DNA from: Flavihumibacter petaseus NBRC 106054
Lineage (GTDB): Bacteria > Bacteroidota > Bacteroidia > Chitinophagales > Chitinophagaceae
Direction of reading: 5' to 3'
NCBI RefSeq assembly: GCF_000974785.1
Contig: NZ_BBWV01000001.1
Coordinates: 1,798,001-1,862,000, forward strand
Length of the DNA stretch: 64,000 nucleotides
Part shown: piece by piece, positions 56,389-64,000 of the stretch
Position numbering within the stretch: the stretch's first letter is position 1
Layout: the number at the start of each line of letters is the position of its first letter
The notes under the pieces: generated by a model
What the model saw: the letters and a program-made list of their open reading frames with translations, nothing else
What the model was told of the DNA's origin: nothing
Database searches by the model: none
Translations under genes and position numbers: made by a program

Positions 56389-58194
56389 TTACTTCTCCCA
56401 CATCTCTTCTACACCATCCCAGTCATCAGGCACACCCGTGCTGATGTATTTGGCTGTTTTTCCCAGGAAGAAATGTGCAGTGAGATCGTCGGGATTCTGT
56501 TCGATCACCTGCTGGAAGGAAAGGAAGGCATTGGTGAAGGAGCGATGCAGGTAACTGTTGATAGCATGATTGAACAACTCCAGGGTCGCCAACTTTTTCG
56601 GCTGGGCGATGTCGGTGCGCGTACCATTCGACGAAACGCCCGATGTTTCGGCAGGTGCGGTCGCTGAAGGGGGTTCAGGGTAACTGCTGCGTCTGGGTTG
56701 TTCAGCAATATGGGCGGAGGGTTCGGCGATAAAGCAATCAAAAATCCCGATGGATTCTTTTTTTCCTTTCACCTGTACCTTGCCCAGCGGCCGTAAATGG
56801 AATGGCGCGTCTGTTTCAATGCCACGGGCACAGGCTTCCGTCACCAGTATATCTGCTTTATAATACTTGGTCAGGCTCTCAATGCGGGAAGCCGTATTGA
56901 CGGTGTCGGAGATCGTGGCGGCATCCAGGCGCTCGTCATCACCTGTAATTCCCATGATGAGCGGGCCAGTATGCATGCCAATGCCGATCTGGATATGCGG
57001 ATAATTCTTTTCGTGCCGGCGGCTGTTCAGGTCGGCAACCGCCTGCTGCATTTCCAGCGCCGCTTCAATGGCGTCCTGTGGCACCAGCGGGAAGATCGCC
57101 ATGATGGCATCGCCCAGGTACTGGTTGATAAAACCATTGTGCTTCCGGATGATCGGTCCCATCTTTTCATTGAAGGAACAGATAAACCCGAAATTGTCTT
57201 CCGGTGTCATCTTTTCCGAGAGCGTCGCGAAACTCCGGATATCCGTAAATAGAACGGTCACCACTTTCTCCACCTGGTCGCCCAGTTTCACATCCGTAAT
57301 CCGTTCATGTCCGAGTGACCCGATAAAGGCATACGGCACAAATTTCTCGGCTGCCTGGTATACCCGCCGCATGGCCTGTTCCCGCTCCTGGGCCTCGCGG
57401 ATGCTTTTCTCATACAACAATGAGTTTTCGATAGAGGCCGAACATTGCAGTGCGAAAGTCACCAGCAATTTGAGATCAGAAGCTGTAAAGGCGGGAGATT
57501 GATGTGCAGCCAGTATCACGGCGCCCATCACACGATGTTTCACTTTCAGGGCAGCGTACAAAATGGTTTGTACTTCCGGCGGCACCAGGTTGGCGCTCCA
57601 CTCCGGATGGGAGCTGTCTATAATCTCAGACTGCCCGCTCTTAAAGATTCGCACCAGGGCATCGAGGTGCTGGTTGAGGTCTTCGCCTTCGGGAAAGAAT
57701 TCACCTCTTCCGGCAGCCAGCTCCAGTTGCTGCGTGGTCTCGTTCCACAATACGATCGCTGCCCGGTCGTAAGGAATCACCCGTTGCGCTTCTTCCAGGG
57801 TTGTCATGGCAATGGCATTCAGACCGATGGACTGTGCCAGCTTCTCAGAAAAGTTAAAGATCTGGTTTACCTCCCTGTACAGGCTCAGCACCTCATTGCC
57901 CACTTTTTTCCGCTCCGCTTCCTTGTCCGCAAAAAGGCTGATCAGCGCTGCCACCAACTGTGCCTGCGGATTGCCGTTCACCCACCCGATCGTTTCTTCG
58001 TCGCAGCAGATGGGAAATCGACTGGTGTTGTCAGGAAAGGGTGTGCCACCAGGTAAAGGGTCGACAGCCAGCAGCGATGTACCGGCCAGATCCTCCACAT
58101 TCACGGGAATGCCCATGCGCTCGATCAGCGAGAGCAGCTTCGCGGACGCGGCATGCCGCCGGTGGATGATATTTTTCAGCTGTATCGGTGCCAT
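56389..58194 (-). CDS. class III adenylate/guanylate cyclase with GAF and TPR parts
   Basis: A 601-residue protein: N-terminal region (1-115), GAF domain (about 118-265; QRVIPYDRAAIVLWNETT), coiled linker, class III cyclase domain (about 310-480) with metal Asp residues in LFTDIRSFA and QYLGDAIMAIF, the transition-state region SDTVNTASRIESL, and closing VQVKGKKESIGIF; then a Pro/Ala linker and a short TPR tail. Both metal-binding Asp are present, so it should make cAMP or cGMP. ATG at 58194 overlaps the response-regulator stop (ATGA); a GTG just before is possible. Forms a signalling operon with the regulator and probably the hybrid kinase. Confidence 0.9.
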   Translation of the reverse strand: MAPIQLKNIIHRRHAASAKLLSLIERMGIPVNVEDLAGTSLLAVDPLPGGTPFPDNTSRFPICCDEETIGWVNGNPQAQLVAALISLFADKEAERKKVGNEVLSLYREVNQIFNFSEKLAQSIGLNAIAMTTLEEAQRVIPYDRAAIVLWNETTQQLELAAGRGEFFPEGEDLNQHLDALVRIFKSGQSEIIDSSHPEWSANLVPPEVQTILYAALKVKHRVMGAVILAAHQSPAFTASDLKLLVTFALQCSASIENSLLYEKSIREAQEREQAMRRVYQAAEKFVPYAFIGSLGHERITDVKLGDQVEKVVTVLFTDIRSFATLSEKMTPEDNFGFICSFNEKMGPIIRKHNGFINQYLGDAIMAIFPLVPQDAIEAALEMQQAVADLNSRRHEKNYPHIQIGIGMHTGPLIMGITGDDERLDAATISDTVNTASRIESLTKYYKADILVTEACARGIETDAPFHLRPLGKVQVKGKKESIGIFDCFIAEPSAHIAEQPRRSSYPEPPSATAPAETSGVSSNGTRTDIAQPKKLATLELFNHAINSYLHRSFTNAFLSFQQVIEQNPDDLTAHFFLGKTAKYISTGVPDDWDGVEEMWEK

Positions 58195-58574
58195 CACGAT
58201 AATCCCAGTACAGAACGCGCTTTGCTGAGGATTACTTCGGGGTCAAAGGGTTTGGTCATGTAGATGTCCGCACCCACGTCCTGCCCTTTTTGGCGATCGA
58301 GTTCCTGCCCCTTTGCCGTCAGGAGGATGATGTACACATCAGTCAGCGATAATTCCTTTTTTACGCGGCGGCAAACCTCCATGCCATTGAGCTTCGGCAT
58401 CATCACATCAAGAAAAACCAGCTGGGGTTGCTCCGCCTGGATAATCTCCAGCGCTTCTTCACCATTTGAAGCGGTGAAGAACAATACGCCGTCATCTTCC
58501 AGTTCTTCCAGGGTTTGCTCGATCAGCATCCGGATGTGTGGTTCATCGTCGACGATCAGTATTTTTTGGTCCAT
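58194..58574 (-). CDS. single-domain response regulator (CheY-like)
   Basis: A 126-residue stand-alone receiver. Acid pocket IVDDEPHIRM (Asp8, Asp9), phosphoacceptor Asp in QLVFLDVMMPKLNG (about 54), Thr/Ala and Lys in ILLTAKGQELD (Lys about 104). No output domain; by position it hands a signal from the hybrid kinase to the cyclase, whose start codon overlaps its stop. Confidence 0.95.
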   Translation of the reverse strand: MDQKILIVDDEPHIRMLIEQTLEELEDDGVLFFTASNGEEALEIIQAEQPQLVFLDVMMPKLNGMEVCRRVKKELSLTDVYIILLTAKGQELDRQKGQDVGADIYMTKPFDPEVILSKARSVLGLS

Positions 58575-58615
58575 GCTTAATTTCAGTTTATAAGTTTAGC
58601 GGTTTAATTGATTCG

Positions 58616-58641
58616 CCCACCTACGCTAAAGCTTCGGTGGG
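58616..58641. repeat. REP-like palindrome CCCACC...GGTGGG
   Basis: A symmetric 26-nt element: arms CCCACC/GGTGGG, an internal loop TAC/TTC, inner GC/GC and a TAAA tip. It sits between the hybrid kinase and the response regulator genes. Its plus-strand translation gives PTYAKASVGD, a string I recall from spurious ORFs in many Bacteroidota and other genomes, which suggests a dispersed repeat. A partial copy, ACGCTAAAGC, occurs at 63690-63699 near the start of the kinase gene. Confidence 0.55.
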
Positions 58642-58660
58642 TGATATATTGCAGAAGTGG

Positions 58661-61600
58661 TTATTGATAGACGAGGAAGAGTACGTTCTCCATGCCTTTT
58701 TCGAAGCGGAGCGACTGTACGATTTCCTGGTTGCCTGACAGCAGTGAATTGATGATCACAATATCGGGCTGTGCAGAAACAACTTTTTCGGCTAGTTCCT
58801 GCCCGTCGGATTCCACCACTACATATCCTTTCGCCTGCAATACTTCACTCAGTGTTTTGATGGCCGCACTGTCTTCATCTACCACCAATACTTTCTTCCT
58901 CGATTTACCCTGTTCGAGTAAGTGTCCCACTTCTGCAAACAGCTCAGCTGTATTGATCGGCTTGGTCAGGTAGCGGTCTACCCCGATGCGATACCCGCGG
59001 GCCTTGTCCTGCACGATAGACAATACAATGATCGGGATGTCCATGGTCTGCGGATCATTCTTCAGGATCGCGGCCACATCAAAGCCATTCATCTCGGGCA
59101 TCATCACATCGAGGATCACAAGATCCGGCCGTTGTTTACGGATCGCGGCAATGGCTTCCTTACCATTAGTTGCAGCATCCACCTGGTAGCCGGCATCACT
59201 GAGCTCCTGCTGCAGTAATGACCGGATGGAATTGTCGTCATCCACCACGAGAATGGTTGCTGTGCCATTGTGCAGGGCAGTGGCGGCCATCTGTTCGCGG
59301 AGTTGCTGCAACAGTGAATCGAACTGCAGGGGCTTCCGGCTTCCGGCGGTCTCCTGGATCAACGGAAGCGAAAAGATGAAGGTACTGCCCTTGCCGATCT
59401 CGCTTTCCAACCAGATTTTACCACCGTGGTGTTCGATAATTTCTTTGCAGATGGGCAATCCCAGGCCGGTCCCTTTTGGCTTGTCGGTAAGCGTATCTCC
59501 GCCCACCTGCTTGAATTGTTCAAACACAGCGTCATGATCTTCCGGCGCAATACCGATACCCGTATCGTGCACACTCATTTCCAGGTGATCGCCATTCACC
59601 CTGGCACTGCAGGTAATCTTACCATCGCCGGTAAACTTAACAGCATTTGAAATCAGGTTTACTACCACCTGGATCAGTTTGTCGTGGTCGCCTGTCACGA
59701 AAGGCAAATCGGCCGGAATATCCTTTTCAAGGGGTAGTTTTTTCTGTTCAAAGAGAGAAGACGTTGCGGCAATAGCCCTTTCCATCACTTCGCCCATCGA
59801 CACCTGTCCCATATTCCATTCCATCTTTCCGGCTTCAATCTTGGCCAGGTCCAGCACGTCATTGATGAGGTTGGTCAGCCGCTCGCCTTCAGAGATCACT
59901 ACATCGAGGTTCTCGCTAACCTGTGCGGCAGTTTTACCGGTACGGGGATCAGACGCATCGATATTCGGGAACACTTTTTCTTCCAGGCGTTTCTTGATGA
60001 TCTTGGCAAACCCCAGCACAGAAGTGAGGGGCGTGCGGAGTTCATGGCTGACGGTACTCAGGAAGGCGCTCTTGGCAGTATTGGCTTTTTCGGCGATCTG
60101 GCGGGCTTCTTCGGCCTCCAGCTTGGCAGATTGCACCTCATCAAAAAGTTTGGCTTTGCGGATCGCCATCCCTACCGATGCCGCGATCGTGGTGAGCAGC
60201 CGCTGGTCATCGGACGTGAACCGGTTGGCCTGGGAGGTGGACTGCACGCTGAGCACGCCGATCACTTCTTCCCCCACCGGAATGGGCACCCCGAGATAGG
60301 AAGCGGCAGGTATGCCCACCGGTGCAATACCCAGCCGGTCGCCGGCACGGGTCACATCGCCATTGATCAGGAGCGGTTCGCCGGAATTGATGATCCTGGA
60401 GGTCAGTCCTTCTCCGAGTCGCAACGGCGCCATATTATCCCCAACCTGGTACGGGAAGGAGATGATCTGGGTCTTTCTGTCGAGCAAAGCAATATAAACG
60501 ATGTCGGCTTTGAAGAGTTCCAGCAGGTGATCACCCACCAGCTTGATGAGTCCGTCGAGACTAAGCTGCGACACGAGCGCTTTGCTAATATGGTTCACGG
60601 TGCTGAGCTCACTGGCGCGCTGGGTGGTTTCGGCAAAGAGCCTTGCATTCTGGAGGGCAACACTAAGGCTGTTGGCCAGGGTTTCCACCAGGCGGATATC
60701 CGGTTCCGTAAAGGCATTTTCCTTGTTGTGGTCGATGAGCCCGATATAGTGCGTGATGTTTTCTCCTGTGGTGAGCGGAATATAAAAGGCTGATTTAGGC
60801 GGGGTGGAGGATGCACTGAGCGATGCCGCACCTTGTGAACCGTTGGTGATCACTTTCTGGTTTTGCCGGAACAGGCTCGCCCTTTCGGGATCCAGCTTGC
60901 GGGGTTCCGGATAGATCCTTTTCCCGTTTTCGGCTGCATAGGCGAAGGATTCCCGGCTGGTTTGCGGGTCAATTTGTGCGATCACCACTTCCTGGTTACT
61001 AAATACCTCACGAAGGCGGTCGCCGACCAGTTCATAGATGTTCTGCACTTTCATTTCCCGCACGAGGGCTTCCTGTACGCTGTTGATCACGGCCAATTCT
61101 TCCACGCGCTGGCTGAGCTGGTAAGTGCGTTCAGATACGATCTTTTCCAGTTCCTTATGCTTATCACGCAGGTGCCGGGTGCGGTAACGAATCAGGCCAT
61201 ACAGAATACCGATCCCCACCAGTGCATAAAGGGCATATGCCCACCAGGTGCGCCACCAGGGTGGCAGGATGGTAAACGAATACACTGCTTCTTCACTCAC
61301 TTTCCGGAATACGTTTTGGGCGCGTACATGGAAATGATAGGTCCCTTCCGGCAGGTTGGTGTATTCCTTGTAATAGGTATTGTCCCAGCTGCTCCATTCT
61401 GATTCAAAGCCTTCGAGCCAGCTCTGGTAAACCGTCTTGTCTTCTTTTTCATAAAACGGTGCGGCAAATTCAAAACGGAGGGCGTTATCCTTATACGGAA
61501 GAGAAATGGACTTCTCCTGTGCGGGACCTAGTTCAACCGGCTGGTTATTGGCGGTAACACGCCTGATCAGGGTGGAATATGACTGGTCAAAATCCTTTTG

Positions 61601-63634
61601 GATCTTGCTGTCGAACCGTACGATTCCGTCGGTGGTACAAAACCAGATGATGCCGTCCTTATCGGGATAGATCTTGGAAAGGGTGGACTGTTCAGCAATG
61701 GGCAACAGGGTGCGGCTGTCAAGTGCATACCGGCCATCTGCCTGTTTTGTGGCGATCACCGTTTCGGTACCGAACCTGATCCAGATCCGACCGGTCTCAT
61801 CTTCCACCATTTCGAATTGTTCCAGGCCCTTTCCGCTCCATTTGCCGAAAAGGGTGTCTTTGTAAAATTTTTCAGTTTGCCGGTCAAACCGGTAGATGGC
61901 AGAATCTGCAGGAAAGAAGTTGTCACCCGCTACCCGCCAGACACCACCTAGCGCTGATTTTAGTCCCTGAGCCTCTCCGAACTGCCGGTAGGTGAATCTC
62001 CCCAGGTCGGGATAACCATTCTGATCAAAAGCCGGCATAATCATATAAGCGTTGCCGTTCTGGGAACCGGCCCAGAAGGTGCTGTCATTTTTACCGGCAT
62101 GTTCTGCGAAAGTCCAGATCTGATCCTGCAGTTTGGGAACCCTGCCGATATATTTAAACACCTCCCCCGGCTTATCCCTTGCAAAGACCGCTACGCCGAA
62201 GGTGGATCCGGCCAGCATCATGTTCGGATACATTTGCGGATGGACGTTTCCCGTGATCTGCAGGTCGCCGCCATTGGATGCGGCGACTACTTTCACCTTG
62301 CCGTTTTCTATCATGAACATGCCATCTGAAGGCACATACAGTCTGTTGTCAGATTGCGTGAGATTGAAGGTCTGGTTTTGCGGAATGTCGTTGACTGGCT
62401 CGAAAAACCGGCGGGATGAATCGAACCTGATCAGTCCGTTGGTGGTTCCGACCCAGAGTGCTCCCTGGTAGCGGATCATGCCCAGTGTTGCAGTGACGAC
62501 GCCGCTCTGGATATTAAAAGTGGAAAACGGGGAAGCCAGTTCCACTTTAGAAATTCCGTTGTCCAATGCCAGCCAGATATTGCCTTTGCTGTCGGGGTAC
62601 ATGGCATACACCGATTCATCCTGCATACCTGTAGCGCGGTTCAGCATCTGGATGATCTTTCCAGTACTGTCTACGATGGCCAGGCCCCTGCCTGTAGTGG
62701 AAAAGGCATAATTGCCATTGGCGAACTGTAGACCTTTGTACAGGGTTGAGTTAGTCACCAGGTCGTTAACGTCCGACCGGAAGGGCGTGAAAGTAGTTCC
62801 ATCATAAAGATAGAGTCCGCTATAGAAGAGGCCGATAAGGTATTTGTCTTTTCCGTAAGGCACCATTACCTGCATGCGCTCCTTGCCGGCGAATTCACTG
62901 CCGGGGATCAGCTGGAGTTTGTCGTCGACCAGTTGCAGAATTCCAACGTTCTGTTCGTGAACGAAGAATTTACCATTTACATAAAAGGAATACATGAACC
63001 GGGTAGAAGGTGTCCAGGTTTTGACCTCATTTTTTGCATTGATGCGGAAGATGCGTTCGCGGCTCTGAAAATAGATGCCTTCGTCGGAGGTGTAAATGGA
63101 CCAGACATCAAAGAAGTTGCGGAGCGAATCAGGTACCAGGTGCAACAGCGAGACAAGGCTTGTCTGGCCCACACTGTCTTTGTCGAGATACCCGAAATTG
63201 CCCAGGTCGCCGAAGTAGATCCGGCCGTTTTTGTCCTTTGCGAAGCAGCGGATAAGGCCGTTTCCGGTAGCGTTGGTAAAGGTTTTGCGCCAGCGGACCC
63301 CGTCGTATTCCAGCAGGTTGCTCTGTACGCCGAAGTACATGATGCCATCATTTCCCTCGATCACTGAAAAGCTCTGGGAGGATGCCTTATACGTTTTCGG
63401 ATTGTAGTTGGTGATGAAGGGCAGGCCCTTTTCCGGGTTATTCTGTGCGCGGGCGGGAACCGGCAGCAGCGTAGTCAGGGTGGTCAGGCTGATCAGGATG
63501 ATCGGGATGGTCAGACTGACAGCGATTCTTTTAACAGCAATACAGGTAGCGGTCAGAAATGCTTTTGCGGGCCGGCGGCAGGGCGATGGCAGCAACGGGC
63601 AGGGTTGTCCCATGGTGTAGGCGTTGGTTAACAT
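58661..63634 (-). CDS. hybrid sensor histidine kinase with propeller, Y_Y_Y, two GAF and receiver domains
   Basis: A 1657-residue protein. Order: signal segment (about 35-64), periplasmic two-bladed-propeller region of Reg_prop repeats (about 70-700; e.g. MYPDSKGNIWLALDNGIS), Y_Y_Y domain (about 705-790), TM (about 795-815; WWAYALYALVGIGILYGLIR), coiled coil, GAF1 (about 845-1005), GAF2 (about 1015-1165), HisKA with phospho-His in STVSHELRTPLTSVL (about 1200), HATPase_c (about 1310-1425), receiver 1 with ILVVDDD and LVILDVMMPEMNG (about 1460-1575), and a short receiver-like end (about 1581-1657). Unlike typical hybrid two-component regulators it lacks an AraC DNA-binding domain, so output must go through the adjacent regulator and cyclase. 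Confidence 0.93.
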   Translation of the reverse strand: MLTNAYTMGQPCPLLPSPCRRPAKAFLTATCIAVKRIAVSLTIPIILISLTTLTTLLPVPARAQNNPEKGLPFITNYNPKTYKASSQSFSVIEGNDGIMYFGVQSNLLEYDGVRWRKTFTNATGNGLIRCFAKDKNGRIYFGDLGNFGYLDKDSVGQTSLVSLLHLVPDSLRNFFDVWSIYTSDEGIYFQSRERIFRINAKNEVKTWTPSTRFMYSFYVNGKFFVHEQNVGILQLVDDKLQLIPGSEFAGKERMQVMVPYGKDKYLIGLFYSGLYLYDGTTFTPFRSDVNDLVTNSTLYKGLQFANGNYAFSTTGRGLAIVDSTGKIIQMLNRATGMQDESVYAMYPDSKGNIWLALDNGISKVELASPFSTFNIQSGVVTATLGMIRYQGALWVGTTNGLIRFDSSRRFFEPVNDIPQNQTFNLTQSDNRLYVPSDGMFMIENGKVKVVAASNGGDLQITGNVHPQMYPNMMLAGSTFGVAVFARDKPGEVFKYIGRVPKLQDQIWTFAEHAGKNDSTFWAGSQNGNAYMIMPAFDQNGYPDLGRFTYRQFGEAQGLKSALGGVWRVAGDNFFPADSAIYRFDRQTEKFYKDTLFGKWSGKGLEQFEMVEDETGRIWIRFGTETVIATKQADGRYALDSRTLLPIAEQSTLSKIYPDKDGIIWFCTTDGIVRFDSKIQKDFDQSYSTLIRRVTANNQPVELGPAQEKSISLPYKDNALRFEFAAPFYEKEDKTVYQSWLEGFESEWSSWDNTYYKEYTNLPEGTYHFHVRAQNVFRKVSEEAVYSFTILPPWWRTWWAYALYALVGIGILYGLIRYRTRHLRDKHKELEKIVSERTYQLSQRVEELAVINSVQEALVREMKVQNIYELVGDRLREVFSNQEVVIAQIDPQTSRESFAYAAENGKRIYPEPRKLDPERASLFRQNQKVITNGSQGAASLSASSTPPKSAFYIPLTTGENITHYIGLIDHNKENAFTEPDIRLVETLANSLSVALQNARLFAETTQRASELSTVNHISKALVSQLSLDGLIKLVGDHLLELFKADIVYIALLDRKTQIISFPYQVGDNMAPLRLGEGLTSRIINSGEPLLINGDVTRAGDRLGIAPVGIPAASYLGVPIPVGEEVIGVLSVQSTSQANRFTSDDQRLLTTIAASVGMAIRKAKLFDEVQSAKLEAEEARQIAEKANTAKSAFLSTVSHELRTPLTSVLGFAKIIKKRLEEKVFPNIDASDPRTGKTAAQVSENLDVVISEGERLTNLINDVLDLAKIEAGKMEWNMGQVSMGEVMERAIAATSSLFEQKKLPLEKDIPADLPFVTGDHDKLIQVVVNLISNAVKFTGDGKITCSARVNGDHLEMSVHDTGIGIAPEDHDAVFEQFKQVGGDTLTDKPKGTGLGLPICKEIIEHHGGKIWLESEIGKGSTFIFSLPLIQETAGSRKPLQFDSLLQQLREQMAATALHNGTATILVVDDDNSIRSLLQQELSDAGYQVDAATNGKEAIAAIRKQRPDLVILDVMMPEMNGFDVAAILKNDPQTMDIPIIVLSIVQDKARGYRIGVDRYLTKPINTAELFAEVGHLLEQGKSRKKVLVVDEDSAAIKTLSEVLQAKGYVVVESDGQELAEKVVSAQPDIVIINSLLSGNQEIVQSLRFEKGMENVLFLVYQ

Positions 63635-63735
63635 ACTGTCTGGAAGTGCAGGTGAAGTTTACCAGGGGACGAGCGCGTTTTCTCTATTTTACGCTAAAGC
63701 AGGGCGGCAGATAGGGTAAGTGAATATAAGTTTTT

Positions 63736-64000
63736 TTACCAGCTTTTAAAAGGCCTGCGGCTCAGGCTGGCATTGTAATATTTTTCTTCTTCGGTTACTT
63801 CGCGGCCGATCCAGCCTGGCAGTTCAAATTGCTCATTTTCATCGTCCAGTTCAATTTCCGCAACAATGAGGCCTTCGTTGTCCCCCAGGAAAACATCCAC
63901 CTCCCATGTTTGCCTGGCGTGTTCAACCAGGTAGCGCCTTTTGGCGATGATATTGTCACAGAGGGTGTCCAGCAGAGTTTCCGCGTCTTCCCTGGGGATG
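63736..64000 (-). CDS. CYTH domain-containing protein (5' end outside window)
   Basis: The last 88 codons of a gene entering from the right edge. Readable strands RYLVEHARQTWEVDVFLGDN, GLIVAEIELDDENEQFELPG and WIGREVTEEEKYYNASLSRR match the C-terminal half of the CYTH domain (tunnel-fold triphosphatase), with the alternating Glu/Asp pattern used for metal and the EVT-x-(E/D)-x-(K/R)-YYNxxL ending. In-frame stop at 63736. Substrate is inorganic triphosphate in characterised NE0304/YgiF-type relatives. It lies 101 bp upstream of the hybrid kinase start on the same strand. Confidence 0.88.
   Translation of the reverse strand, partial: IPREDAETLLDTLCDNIIAKRRYLVEHARQTWEVDVFLGDNEGLIVAEIELDDENEQFELPGWIGREVTEEEKYYNASLSRRPFKSW

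Noticed and set aside
60044-60793. 249-codon plus-strand ORF inside the hybrid kinase gene
   Set aside because: Antisense to the GAF domains of a certain gene; no independent evidence.
1-64000. CRISPR array, prophage, insertion sequence or integrative element
   Set aside because: No spaced direct repeats, transposase, integrase, tRNA attachment site or phage structural gene was found in any part of the window.

Overview
The window looks like chromosomal DNA of a Bacteroidota member, most likely of the Chitinophagaceae type. The reasons are a SusC/SusD pair, SusC-type TonB receptor architecture, promoters of the TTTG-N19-TAnnTTTG form, A-rich sequence instead of strong Shine-Dalgarno sites before start codons, a giant propeller-type hybrid histidine kinase, and many families common in that group (META, SIMPL, HPP, DUF1028, DUF2071, M61, TIGR02117). 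No tRNA, rRNA, CRISPR array, insertion sequence or prophage was seen. Genes are dense and run in short operons on both strands.

Layout. 1-4.2 kb: the N-terminal part of an acyl-CoA dehydrogenase-like gene cut by the window edge, then small stand-alone genes (SRPBCC, aldo/keto reductase, DUF6526, META, DinB). 4.3-6.8 kb: an RNA-repair operon (BCS1-like AAA ATPase plus RtcB RNA ligase) preceded by a short leader ORF and an intrinsic terminator. 6.8-11.9 kb: Kir-type potassium channel, dihaem cytochrome c, HPP membrane protein, HD hydrolase, VOC protein, YihY membrane protein. 12-17 kb: lutABC lactate-oxidation operon, then an M28 peptidase with a membrane half. 17.1-28.4 kb: a seven-gene operon (SusC, SusD, two duplicated DoxX-like proteins, a secreted protein, a persulfide-dioxygenase/rhodanese fusion and an FAD oxidoreductase) behind a long leader holding a Cys-containing mini-ORF and a strong hairpin; it reads as uptake and handling of a sulfur compound.

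28.4-45.2 kb: SIMPL, aspartase, PagL-like lipid A deacylase, erythromycin esterase plus DUF1028, OmpA-like protein, racemase, several small membrane or secreted unknowns, a methyltransferase/DUF2071/DoxX operon, a GH63 glucosidase next to an orphan LytTR regulator, and an M61 peptidase. 45.2-56.4 kb: a frameshifted zinc-ribbon gene, GNAT, TPR proteins, a WYL-less HTH protein beside a VWA protein, a 164-nt imperfect hairpin, an AAA/TPR pair, gene remnants (ADP-ribosylation/crystallin-J1-like, AraC) and secreted proteins. 56.4-63.6 kb: a signalling block of class III nucleotide cyclase, response regulator and a 1657-residue hybrid kinase. The window ends inside a CYTH-domain gene.

The two candidates for something undescribed are: (1) the leader-peptide/terminator arrangement directly upstream of the AAA-rtcB operon, which could couple translation stalling or tRNA damage to RNA repair; and (2) the SusCD-DoxX-persulfide dioxygenase operon with its RCGG-containing leader ORF. 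Both are inferences from sequence layout; neither was tested here. Residue positions and domain borders are hand estimates.
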